64,000 nucleotides of DNA from an uncultured Celeribacter sp. (lineage in GTDB: Bacteria > Pseudomonadota > Alphaproteobacteria > Rhodobacterales > Rhodobacteraceae): assembly GCF_963676475.1 (NCBI RefSeq), contig NZ_OY781106.1:1116001-1180000 (forward strand), given 5' to 3'. Below, piece by piece: positions 19,297 to 27,434 of this stretch. Made by a program: the position numbers and the translations under genes. The notes under the pieces were generated by a model that was given only the letters and a program-made list of their open reading frames with translations, was not told where the DNA came from and ran no database searches. Positions within the stretch are counted from its first letter, which is position 1, and each line of letters opens with the position of its first letter.

Positions 19297-20394
19297 ATGC
19301 TTGATTAAGGCTCAGACGACTTTGTCGTTTTCGACAAGGTGCAAAAAAGTTATGACGGGCAAACACTTGTCGTCAAAGACCTCAACCTCTCGATTGGCAA
19401 GGGCGAATTTCTGAACATGCTCGGGCCGTCTGGTTCCGGCAAGACCACCTGCCTGATGATGCTCGCGGGCTTCGAGACCGCCACCCATGGCGACATCCTT
19501 TTGGACGGTCAGGGCATCAACAACATCCCGCCGCACAAACGCGGCATCGGCATGGTGTTTCAGAACTATGCGCTTTTCCCCCATATGACGGTGGCCGAAA
19601 ACCTCGCCTTCCCTCTGGAAGTGCGCAAACTCGGCAAATCCGACCGCGAGGCCAAGGTCAAACGCGCGCTCGATATGGTGCAAATGGGCGATTCCGCCAG
19701 TCGCCGCCCGGCGCAACTCTCAGGCGGTCAGCAACAGCGGATCGCTCTGGCCCGCGCGCTGGTGTTCGAACCCGAACTCGTGCTCATGGACGAACCTCTG
19801 GGTGCGCTCGACAAGCAGCTCCGCGAGCACATGCAGTTCGAGATCACCCGGCTGGCACACAATCTGGGCATCACCACGGTCTACGTCACCCACGACCAGA
19901 CCGAGGCGCTCACCATGTCCGACCGGGTTGCCGTCTTCAACGATGGCCACATCCAGCAACTCGATCCGCCGGACATCCTCTATGAAGAACCGCAAAACAG
20001 CTTTGTCGCGCAATTCATCGGCGAAAACAATTCCTTGGAAGGCACGATCAAAGAGCTGAACAGCGACACGGCCCTGGTCCAGCTCGACGATGGTGGGTTG
20101 ATCGACTGCAAACCGGTGAACGTCAAGAACGTCGGCGACCGCACCAAAGTGTCGTTCCGCCCTGAGCGTGTCGAATACCGCTCCGAACGGTTCCAAGAGG
20201 GCGCGCATCTGCTCAAGGCCGAGGTTCTGGAATTCATCTACATGGGCGACGTGTTCCGCACCCGTTTGCGGGTCGCGGGGCGGGACGATTTCATCATGAA
20301 ATGCCGCAACGCGCCGGATCAAATCCGTTTGAAACCGGGTGAGACAGTCAACATCGGCTGGATGCCCGAAGATTGCCGCGCGCTGGACGCCTAA
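19297..20394 (+). pseudogene. Polyamine-type ABC ATPase with nonsense codon 4 (PotA-like)
   Basis: ATP-binding subunit of the PotA/spermidine-putrescine class. Walker A GPSGSGKTT, signature LSGGQQQRIALARAL, Walker B LVLMDEPLGALD and a C-terminal TOBE region (VSFRPERVEYRSE) are intact. The natural start appears to be ATG 19297, which reads Met-Leu-Asp-stop-Gly-Ser-Asp-Asp-Phe-Val-Val-Phe-Asp-Lys. The TAA at 19306-19308 is one C-to-T change from CAA (Gln), and the reading frame continues in family-like sequence straight after it. GTG 19339 could restart translation, losing about 14 residues including the first strand, so some activity is possible. The two following genes of the operon are also broken. 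Confidence 0.8.
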
Positions 20395-20461
20395 GCGTGG
20401 CCATAAACACCCGTCAGATAGGCGGGGTTCATAAAACAAAACCACCAACTTGGAGAGTTAC

Positions 20462-21559
20462 ATGAAACTGACAACCCTTGCTGCCGCCCTGTCCGCGACT
20501 GCACTCACCCTGCCGGCCGTTGCCGAAGACATGACCACCATGTCCTGGGGCGGCGCCTATCAATCCAGCCAGCAAAAGGCCTATACCGAGCCCTATGCCG
20601 AGATGAAGCCCGACTTCAACGCGATCTGGGACGAAAGCTCCGGCGAGGCCGTGGCAAAACTGCGCGCCATGGATGAGGCGGGCAATGTGACCTGGAATCT
20701 CGTTGTCGTCGAAGGCCCCGACGCCGTGCGCCTTTGTGACGAAGGTCTCGCGATTGAGGTCAATGTCGACGAGGTTCTGGCCGCGGGTGACGATGGCTCC
20801 GCCCCCTCCGACGACTTCGGTCCGTCTTTGATCAGCGAATGATTCATCCCGCAGATCGTCTTCTCCACCACCTTCGGTTATCGCACCGATGTCGAGGCCT
20901 GGGGCGACAGCAAACCCGAAGACCTCTGCGCCGCTTTCGATCTGGAGACCTTCCCCGGCAAACGCGCGCTGCAAAAGAGCCCCAAGAAGAACCTCGAATG
21001 GGCTTTGCTCTGTGACGGCGTGGCACAGGACGATCTCTATGACGTGCTCGATGAAGACGGCGGCGTGGAACGCGCGCTGGCCAAGCTCGACACCATCAAG
21101 GACGAGATCGTCTGGTGGTCCGCAGGTGCGGAAACCCCGCAGCTTCTGGCCGACGGCGAGGTCGTGATCGGTTCCACTCATAATGGCCGCCTCTTCTCCG
21201 TGATCGAGGAACAAGACCAGCCGGTCGCCATGCTCTGGGACTATCAGGTGTTCGACTTCGACGGCTGGGTGATCCCGGCCGGTCGGCCGGAAGAGCGCGA
21301 AGCCGCAGTGATGGACTTCGTGAAATACGCCACCGACACGCAACGTCTGGCGGATCAGGCGAAATACATCTCCTACGGTCCGGCGCGCGCGTCCTCCCAG
21401 CCGCTCGTTGGCAAACATGTCGAACTGGGCATCGAGATGGCGCCGCATATGCCGACCAACCCGGCCAACGCTCAGCGCTTCCTCGTGAACAACCTCGATT
21501 GGTGGGCCGACAACCAGGACGATGCCGAAGCCAAGTTCCAGGCCTGGCTGGCGCAATAA
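20462..21559 (+). pseudogene. PotD-like extracellular solute-binding protein with in-frame TGA
   Basis: Periplasmic receptor of the same ABC system. The start at 20462 has GGAGAG upstream and a signal peptide (MKLTTLAAALSATALTLPAVAE). The mature protein begins MTTMSWGGAYQSSQQKAY, typical of PotD-type binding proteins. TGA at 20840-20842 interrupts after PSLISE, and the same frame continues with FIPQIVFSTTFGYRTDVEAWG to the normal end at 21559. Cys or Trp is the likely ancestral residue. Unless the stop is read through or is a sequencing error, the protein is cut to about one third. Confidence 0.82.
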
Positions 21560-21595
21560 GTATCTGAGCGAAACGCTTGAATATAAAATAAAAAA

Positions 21596-21620
21596 GCAAA
21601 GGGGCGCCCTGCCCCTTTGC
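21596..21620. terminator. Hairpin between binding-protein and permease genes
   Basis: A perfect inverted repeat GCAAAGGGGC/GCCCCTTTGC with a 5-nt loop, preceded by an A-rich run (so a T-run on the minus strand). It sits in the same operon position as the choX terminator and probably tunes subunit ratios. Confidence 0.5.
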
Positions 21621-21646
21621 GCTTCACACACCTCGATGGACGGATC

Positions 21647-21973
21647 ATGAGCGACACGACCACAGACGACAGCCCCCAAACCGGTCCAGTTCTGGCCGCA
21701 GACGGCACGCCCCTGCACCGCAGCCTTGCACGCGCGCTGCGCCGCCAGAAATTGCGGGCGCTGATGCTGATCGCACCGCTTCTGATTTTCATCATGGTGA
21801 CCTTTATTTTGCCCGTGGCGGATATGCTCTACCGCTCGGTCGAGAATGGTATCGTTTCCGAAACCCTGCCGCGCACGGTGGTCGCGCTTGAAGAGTGGGA
21901 CGCCAGTGGCGACACGCCGCCCGATGAGGCCATCTTTGCCGCCCTCGCCGCCGATATCCAGATCGCCGCTGAG
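21647..21973 (+). pseudogene. ABC permease (PotB-like), truncated by IS3
   Basis: N-terminal ~109 residues of a permease: a polar lead (MSDTTTDDSPQTGPVLAADG) then the first transmembrane helix ALMLIAPLLIFIMVTFILPVADMLYRS, typical of PotB-type subunits. The frame meets the left end of the IS3 element at 21974 and stops inside it at 21976. The remaining permease sequence is not found on the far side of the IS, so it has been lost or moved. Confidence 0.8.
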
Positions 21974-21991
21974 TGAGTTGCCCCAAGTTTC

Positions 21992-22907
21992 CTAGAGACC
22001 TGCCTTGTTCAGATTGAGCTGTCTTTCTTCGAAGTCAACGGGCGACAGCAGGCCGTTGTTCGTGTGCTTCCGTTTTGGATTGTAGAACATCTCGATGTCC
22101 TCGAACACGTCGTGCCTTGCGGCTTCGCGGGTCGGGTAGGTTTTTCGCCTGATCCGTTCCCGTTTCAGCAGTTGGAAGAAGCTCTCCGCGACGGCGTTGT
22201 CATGGCAGTTTCCGCGTCGGCTCATGCTGGGTTCCAGGTTGTGCTGTGTCAGGAAAGACAGCCATTCCCGGCTGGTGAACTGGGAGCCCTGATCGGAATG
22301 CACCGTGGCACGGCCAGCGGGCTTTCGCCGCCACACAGCCATCAGCAAGGCCTGCAGGGCGAGGTCTGTCGTCATGCGGGACTGGGCCGACCAGACAACG
22401 GTGAGCCATTGATGCGCCATTGGTTCAAGCGCAATGGCGAACGCGCAACAACAGGTCGGTGACGACACACAGGGACAGCCAGCCCTCGTGGGTCTTGATG
22501 TAGGTGATGTCGGTGACCCAGACCTGATCGGGGACGGATGCCTCGAACTTCTGTTCCAGCCTGTTCTCAGCCACGATGGCAGGCTTGCCACGATAGCGGC
22601 CGGGACGGCGTCTGTAGCCGATCTGTGCCGCTATCCCGGCCAGGGATGCCAGACGGGCCACCCGGTTCTCGGAAACCCGTTCGCCCTGGTCGCGCAGGTC
22701 ATCGGCCAGCTTGCGATAGCCATAGACCTTGCCGCTGTCGGACCAGGCCTGCCGGATCACCCCGGTTTGGCGCACATCTTCCAGCGCACGCCGGCTTAAC
22801 GGTTCCTTAAGCCATGCGTAGAACCCGCTGAAATGGACCTCCAGCATCCGGCACATAGCCCGAACACGAAACTGATCACGATGCGCGCTGATAAACGCGT
22901 ACTTCAC
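21992..22907 (-). pseudogene. IS3 transposase OrfB (DDE), frameshifted
   Basis: The first part (from GTG 22907) reads MKYAFISAHRDQFRVRAMCRM...GYRKLADDLRD and the DDE entry VPDQVWVTDITYIKT, as in IS3 OrfB. The second part, in another frame, has VHSDQGSQFTSREW and GNCHDNAVAESFF with the C-terminal catalytic Glu, ending at 21992. The two parts are separated near 22400-22442 by a ~43-nt insertion that shifts the frame by one. Without it the protein would read through VVTDLLLR-VVWSAQS, close to the usual VVDLFSRRVVGW. As it stands the core is split between the first and second Asp. Confidence 0.8.
22400..22442 (+). repeat. ~43-nt palindromic mini-element, copy 1 (in orfB)
   Basis: Begins GGTGAGCC and contains the hairpin CGCCATTG (22415-22422)/CAATGGCG (22432-22439). 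It interrupts the transposase between VVTDLLLR and VVWSAQS. Aligned to copy 2 (opposite orientation) roughly 31 of 43 positions match, with two 1-nt gaps. Confidence 0.65.
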
Positions 22908-23211
22908 TTTGCATTCTGCGCGAAGTACGCGCTCGGCATTGCCCTCGGACCAATGGCGGACAAGCCTCGCCCTTTTTTAGAATATCGCGCTCCTCGGTCA
23001 TCCTGGCCAACTCGCGCTTCAGCCGACGGTTCTCGGCTTCATGATCCACACCGGGCTTGGGCGCGGGTTCCCCGAACAGCTTCATACATTTGTACAGAGA
23101 ATGCCTGCGCACGCCCAGTCGCCGGGAAACCTCCCGAACCGGATAGCACCGCACCGTGATCTGATGCACCGCATCGCGCTTCAAATCGTCGCTGTAGTTG
23201 CTTCTCCCCAT
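22876..23211 (-). pseudogene. IS3 transposase OrfA (helix-turn-helix), disrupted 3' end
   Basis: The N-terminus MGRSNYSDDLKRDAVHQI followed by the HTH VREVSRRLGVRRHSLYKCMK and the leucine-zipper-like part ENRRLKRELARMTEERDILKK is standard IS3 OrfA. After DILKK the expected short tail (AYFAQNAK and stop) is displaced by a ~41-nt insertion at 22931-22971, and the frame now runs to an unrelated end. The tail and the GTG start of OrfB overlap in the native arrangement. Confidence 0.75.
22931..22971 (-). repeat. ~41-nt palindromic mini-element, copy 2 (in orfA)
   Basis: Minus-strand copy beginning GGCGAGGC, core CGCCATTGGTCCGAGGGCAA. It lies between the DILKK codons and the AYFAQNAK tail of OrfA. 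Opposite orientation to copy 1. Confidence 0.65.
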
Positions 23212-23270
23212 GTCGGCCTCATTGCCTCAAAGTTAGGGAGAAAAGCGTCTACAAATCTAGGGGAAACTCA

Positions 23271-24226
23271 AAATCCGCCAACAAAAGGTCTCCGACATTT
23301 TGAACCGTGTGATCTATGCCGGATATATCGAGCATGAACGCTGGGGCATCACGCGGCGCAAAGGCCACCATGAGCCAATCATCTCACTGGAAACCTACGA
23401 GGCCCTTCAAGAGCGCAAACGTGGCAAAGACATCGCGCCCAAGCGGGTCGATATCAGAGAGGACTTCCCGTTGCGTGGGAACGTCCTCTGTGGCTGTTGC
23501 GACCATCCGATGACGGCCTATTGGGCCAAGAGTGCGTCAGGCAAACGGTACCCGTATTTCAACTGCCAAACGCGGGACTGCTCCGAATATCGCAAGGGCA
23601 TTCGCGCCGAAAAGATCGACGCGGGCTTTGAAACAATCTTGCGGTCCATGTCGCCCAACAAGACCATGATGGATATTGCTATCGCCATGTTGAAAGACGC
23701 ATGGGGCCAGCGAAGCGATCAAGCCGCGCAGGCAAAATCCGCGCTCAAACGCCAGATCAAGGACTTGGACAAACAACAGGACGCTTTGCTGGAACGTTTG
23801 GTCGAAACCACGAATCCAAAGGTCATGACGGCGCTTGAAGGCAAAGTGTCGAAAATCGAAGAAGAGAAGCTCTTGCTGGCTGATAAACTGTCTCAAAAGG
23901 CCAGCCCAAAGAAGCCCCTCGCCGAAATTATCGAACTTTTGCGCGACTTCCTCTCAAACCCTTGGAATATCTACGAAAACGGGTCACTAGTGGTCCGCAA
24001 AACCATCCTGAAAATGGCATTTGTATTACCCTTAGCCTATGACCGTAAAAACGGTTATCGAACTCCTCAAGCGTCTGTTATATTTGAATTTTTTGAGAAT
24101 TTCACAGCAAAATGTGAAATGGCGCACCCATCAGGATTCGAACCTGAGGCCTCTGCCTTCGGAGCAATTAATCGTGGCCTATCCGAAATGCGCGACGCAG
24201 CACGCCACGGCACGCTAACATTTTAA
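23271..24226 (+). pseudogene. Large serine recombinase, N-terminus lost at IS3
   Basis: The frame begins at the IS boundary with KIRQQKVSDILNRVIYAGYIEH, the recombinase domain of large serine integrases. It continues with a zinc-ribbon (LRGNVLCGCCDHPMTAYW...YFNCQTRDCSEYRKG; cysteine pairs visible) and a coiled coil (about 23740-23920). The catalytic resolvase domain with the nucleophilic Ser is absent, so it cannot be active. The C-terminus (MAHPSGFEPEASAFG) is encoded by antisense tRNA sequence, a usual feature of elements abutting a tRNA gene. Confidence 0.82.
24120..24164 (-). repeat. 3' half of tRNA-Arg(CCG): candidate attachment site
   Basis: Read on the minus strand, this is the anticodon loop CTCCGAA (anticodon CCG), the 3' anticodon stem GGCAG, a T-arm TCAGG-TTCGAAT-CCTGA, and the acceptor strand TGGGTGC-G-CCA. 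The 5' half is missing: AATTG stands where CTGCC would be needed to pair with GGCAG. A tRNA 3' half next to an integrase gene is the usual attL/attR form of a genomic island. The matching intact tRNA is not in this window. Confidence 0.75.
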
Positions 24227-24346
24227 AATTGCTTGTGTTTAAGCTCGCTCGTCGTCGAAACCAATAGCCGCAACTACTCCGTAGCTTTCGCCCGACTGCT
24301 TACGTGGTGCTTACGCGGCTCAGTTGCTCAGATGATGAGGTTGACG

Positions 24347-25684
24347 ATGCCAAAGATCACAAAACGGCTGGTTGAAAGCGTCAAGAGCCAGAAGAAGGAC
24401 TACGTTGTCTGGGACAGCGACCTGTCTGGCTTCGGGTTGCGTGTTTTCGCTTCTGGGAAGCGCAGCTACGTGATCCAATATCGCCGTGACGGGCGGTCGC
24501 GCCGCTATACGATTGGCCTCCACGGTATCTGGACTGCCGAAACAGCCAGACGAGAGGCCAAGGTCCAGCTAGGGCGCGTCGCTCAGGGCGATGATCCGGC
24601 CGAAGAGCGTCACGAAGACCGACAAGCCATGACCGTGCAACAGCTCTGCGAGCGCTACGTAGAAGACCTGCACGCAGGTCTGATCTTGGGGAAACGAGGA
24701 CAACCCAAGAGGCCAACCACGGTCACCACCGATATTGGGCGGATCAATGGGCATATCATCCCGCTGATCGGCAAGAAGCGGGTGCGCGATCTGACCAAAG
24801 CGGATGTCACGAAGATGATGAATGACATTATCCTCGGGAAAACCCGTGCCACACGAAAGACCCGGAAGCTAAGGGGCAAGACGATCTTGCGGGGCGGCCA
24901 GGGCACAGCGACCCGTGCGGTCGGTTTACTGGGCGGTATCCTAACCTATGCGTCGGAGGCGGGCATCGTCGACAAGAACGTCGCGCACGGCATCAAGAAG
25001 CCAAAGGATCGCGTTCGCGACCGGCGGCTGACGCACGGCGAGTATCAGTTGATGGGTGAAATTCTGGACAAGGCGGGGCACGATGGAAACCTCGCCACGA
25101 TGGTCAGCATCGTCCGCCAGATCGCCCTCACGGGCTGCCGGCGTAGCGAGATTATCGAACTCCGCTGGTCCGATGTCGATCTTCCCAACAGCTGCTTGCG
25201 GCTTTCAGAGACAAAGGAAGGCGCGTCCACACGACCGATAGGATTGGCGGTTGTAGAGTTCCTGGAAACGCAGAGCTTGAGGAAGGAAGGGCCCTTCGTG
25301 TTCCCCGGAACGCGCGGCAACAACGCTTTCGGGAATTTTCCAAAACGATGGCGTCAGCTGTTCGAGGACACCGAACTCTCCGATATCACCGCGCATGTCT
25401 TGCGCCACAGCTTCGCAAGCATAGCGCACGAACTCGGATTCAGCGAAATCACCATCGCGGCCCTCCTCGGGCACTCGAAGGGATCTGTAACGAGCAAGTA
25501 TGTGCATACCCTCGACGGCAGCCTCGTCATGGCCGCGGATACCGTCGCTGGCTACATCTCAGGGCTTATGACTGGCAACCAATTCAAACAACCAGCCTAC
25601 GCTTTTGATCGGTCTGCCAGAAAGCGTTCCCTGAACCAGTTCCTTGACGGGGTGGCAATGGCGCCCGACGAGTTGGGTACATGA
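24347..25684 (+). CDS. Tyrosine-type site-specific integrase (DUF4102/P4-like)
   Basis: Island or prophage integrase, 445 residues from ATG 24347. The N-terminal arm-binding domain (MPKITKRLVESVKSQKKDYVVWD, SGFGLRVFASGKRSYVIQYR) is the DUF4102 type. The catalytic domain shows the first Arg in TGCRRSEIIELRWSDV, the His-x-x-Arg box HVLRHSFAS, LLGHSKGSVTSKYVH with the His and the nucleophilic Tyr. All catalytic residues are present, so it may be functional. The tRNA-Arg half site lies ~180 bp upstream, the usual relation of integrase to att site. Confidence 0.92.
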   Translation: MPKITKRLVESVKSQKKDYVVWDSDLSGFGLRVFASGKRSYVIQYRRDGRSRRYTIGLHGIWTAETARREAKVQLGRVAQGDDPAEERHEDRQAMTVQQLCERYVEDLHAGLILGKRGQPKRPTTVTTDIGRINGHIIPLIGKKRVRDLTKADVTKMMNDIILGKTRATRKTRKLRGKTILRGGQGTATRAVGLLGGILTYASEAGIVDKNVAHGIKKPKDRVRDRRLTHGEYQLMGEILDKAGHDGNLATMVSIVRQIALTGCRRSEIIELRWSDVDLPNSCLRLSETKEGASTRPIGLAVVEFLETQSLRKEGPFVFPGTRGNNAFGNFPKRWRQLFEDTELSDITAHVLRHSFASIAHELGFSEITIAALLGHSKGSVTSKYVHTLDGSLVMAADTVAGYISGLMTGNQFKQPAYAFDRSARKRSLNQFLDGVAMAPDELGT

Positions 25685-26110
25685 CCCGTGGGGAATCTGG
25701 GCATTTGCCAGGCTGCCGCGTTGGTCGAGGCAGAAATTTACGCATCGCCTCGACTTAGGGCTTCCACGACAAAGCAGTGCCAAGATAGCGGAGATACTTA
25801 CATTCACGGCGCGGGGCATCATCATGGACGCCATAGATCCCAAGGCGGCCATCCCATGAAGAGATATCGACGCTAGAGCAAGTTGGCACATTCTCGGGGG
25901 CTGGCGGACGATCCTGACCTTCCGACGTGTCGACCGACCTCCGAAAGAGGGAAGACATGTCGGACCCGATGATCTTTACAAGTTGCGACTTCCCAACATT
26001 GCAACCAAGGGCTCCCTGAGCCTGCAGAGGCTTGTCGGGTCCACAAGACGGCGACGATGACAGATGAGCCGAAGACGCACCTTAACGGTCGACTGACAAC
26101 GCGACTTGAA
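25685..26110. other. Non-coding gap between integrase and bioR
   Basis: About 425 bp without a convincing gene. Several short frames exist but show no family resemblance I trust. It probably contains the end of the imported segment. Confidence 0.4.
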
Positions 26111-26120
26111 TTATCTATAA
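26111..26120. promoter_or_regulatory. BioR box 1 (TTATCTATAA)
   Basis: Exact match to the known BioR consensus TTATCTATAA, inside a longer perfect dyad GAATTAT-CT-ATAATTC (26108-26123). It ends 3 bp before the bioR start codon, so binding would block initiation: autoregulation. Confidence 0.85.
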
Positions 26121-26123
26121 TTC

Positions 26124-26792
26124 ATGAAACACGCTCCCGAAGAGACCCAGTCCGTGCGCATCGCCCGCGTCCTTGCCGACCGTATCATCTCGGGCGAGAT
26201 TCCGCCCGGCGCGCGGCTCAGGCAGGACCACATCGCCGCGGAGTTCGGCGCCAGCCACGTCCCGGTGCGCGAGGCCTTTCGCGAGTTGCAGACACAAGGT
26301 CTGGCTGAGAGCGAGCCCCGGCGCGGCTTCCGCGTCACCGACTTCGACGTGGCCGAACTGCGCGAAGTCGCCGATATGCGTTCTAGCCTCGAAAGCCTCG
26401 CCCTGCGCCGCGCTGCGCCCAATATGACGCGCGCCATTCTGCAGGAAGCAGAAGAGGTTACGCGCCACGGCGACAGTGCCAGCACGGTGCGCGACTGGGA
26501 GGCGGCGAACCGTCGCTTTCACCGGCTGATCCTGTCCCCCTGCCGGATGCCCCGTCTACTGCGGACCATCGACGACCTGCAGGCCGCCAGCGCGCGGTTT
26601 CTTTTCGCCGCCTGGCGACGCGACTGGGAGGCGCGCACAGATCACGACCACCGCGCCATTCTCGACGCGCTGCGCAAGGGGCAGACTGACCTCGCCTGCG
26701 CCACGCTCGCGCGCCATGTCGGCTGGATCGGCAAGCGTAAGACTGCGGTGAAAAATGCAGAGCTAAGAGAGACTTACGAGATTCCTGGATAA
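26124..26792 (+). CDS. bioR: GntR-family biotin regulator BioR
   Basis: Alphaproteobacterial repressor of biotin synthesis and uptake. The winged HTH (IARVLADRIISGEIPPGARLRQDHIAAEFGASHVPVREAFRELQTQGL) is of the FadR/GntR type, followed by an all-helical effector domain. At 222 residues the length is typical. Identity as BioR rests on adjacency to bioY-bioB and on three TTATCTATAA-like sites, one before its own start, one overlapping its stop and one before bioY. No clear ribosome site precedes the ATG, and the operator occupies that position. Confidence 0.88.
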   Translation: MKHAPEETQSVRIARVLADRIISGEIPPGARLRQDHIAAEFGASHVPVREAFRELQTQGLAESEPRRGFRVTDFDVAELREVADMRSSLESLALRRAAPNMTRAILQEAEEVTRHGDSASTVRDWEAANRRFHRLILSPCRMPRLLRTIDDLQAASARFLFAAWRRDWEARTDHDHRAILDALRKGQTDLACATLARHVGWIGKRKTAVKNAELRETYEIPG

Positions 26793-26802
26793 TTATCTAT
26801 AA
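26793..26802. promoter_or_regulatory. BioR box 2 (TTATCTATAA)
   Basis: Second exact BioR site, starting within one base of the end of the bioR stop codon and lying upstream of bioY. A possible -35 (TTGTCA, 26809-26814) follows, so it may cover the upstream side of the bioYB promoter. Confidence 0.8.
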
Positions 26803-26836
26803 ACTTAATTGTCAATACAGCGCCCCACCTTCGTAA

Positions 26837-26846
26837 TTATAGATAG
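26837..26846. promoter_or_regulatory. BioR box 3 (TTATAGATAG)
   Basis: The reverse complement CTATCTATAA matches the BioR consensus at 9 of 10 positions. It lies 30 bp before the bioY ATG and overlaps the likely -10 region. Confidence 0.75.
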
Positions 26847-26876
26847 ATTCGATGCCTATCTTCGGAGGACAGACCC

Positions 26877-27434
26877 ATGGCATTCCTTACCCCCTCTCTG
26901 ACCCGTCCTGCGGCTATGGGGCGCGGCCTTGCGCTCGCGCTCGGCGGCGCGGCGCTGATTACTCTGGGCGCCAAGATCCAGATTCCGTTCTGGCCGGTGC
27001 CGATGACGCTGCACACGCTGGCGGTCTTCTTCCTGGCCGCCACGCTCGGGCCGAGGCTCGGCTTTGCGGCGATGGCTGCCTATCTGGCGGCGGGGGCTCT
27101 GGGGATGCCGGTCTTCTCGGGCTCGCCCGAACGCGGCATCGGACTGGCCTACATGGCCGGACCGACCGGCGGCTACCTCGCGGGCTACCTGCTGGGCGCG
27201 GGCCTGACCGGCTGGCTGGCGCAGGGGCGCGGGCTGATCGGGCGCTTCCTATCGATGCTGGCAGGCCTCACTGTGGTCTATGCCCTCGGCCTTGCCTGGC
27301 TGGCGCTCTATGTCCCGGCGCAGGGGCTGCTGGCGGCGGGCCTCATGCCTTTCCTGCTCGGCGATCTGGTCAAGCTGGCGCTGGCCTCGGGCCTCATCGC
27401 GGCCACCGCCTGCCCGCGGACCCGCGCGCAATGA
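26877..27434 (+). CDS. bioY: Biotin transporter BioY
   Basis: S-component for biotin uptake, 185 residues with about six hydrophobic helices. The hallmark segment ITLGAKIQIPFWPVPMTLHTLAVFFLAATLGPRLG and the AGPTGGYLAGYL motif are diagnostic. The stop overlaps the bioB ATG by 4 bp. No ECF ATPase genes are adjacent; BioY can act alone or with shared modules. Controlled by the BioR boxes upstream. Confidence 0.93.
   Translation: MAFLTPSLTRPAAMGRGLALALGGAALITLGAKIQIPFWPVPMTLHTLAVFFLAATLGPRLGFAAMAAYLAAGALGMPVFSGSPERGIGLAYMAGPTGGYLAGYLLGAGLTGWLAQGRGLIGRFLSMLAGLTVVYALGLAWLALYVPAQGLLAAGLMPFLLGDLVKLALASGLIAATACPRTRAQ

Larger units (their letters stand above)
21974..23270 (-). mobile_element. IS3-family insertion sequence, 1,297 bp
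   Basis: The ends are imperfect inverted repeats: TGAGTTGCCCCAAG at 21974 and the complement reading TGAGTTTCCCCTAG at 23270. About 18 of the outer 23 bp match, and the ends have the TGA...TCA form usual for IS3. Two overlapping transposase frames are carried on the minus strand (orfA about 22930-23211, orfB about 21992-22907). The flanks show no matching 3-4 bp duplication (tgag versus aaat), so the element lies at a rearranged junction. Both reading frames look disrupted by short repeats. Confidence 0.88.

Noticed and set aside
20840..20842. TGA in the binding protein as selenocysteine
   Set aside because: The family position may be Cys, but no SECIS-like hairpin is evident after the codon, the same operon has two other lesions, and periplasmic binding proteins are not known selenoproteins.
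24120..24164. Functional tRNA-Arg gene
   Set aside because: The 5' half is absent and the anticodon stem cannot pair, so it is an att-type fragment only.
25900..26060. Minus-strand GALGCNVGKSQLVKIIG, similar to a P-loop
   Set aside because: Only a short resemblance to ABC ATPase Walker A; no signature or Walker B around it, so too weak to call a relic.
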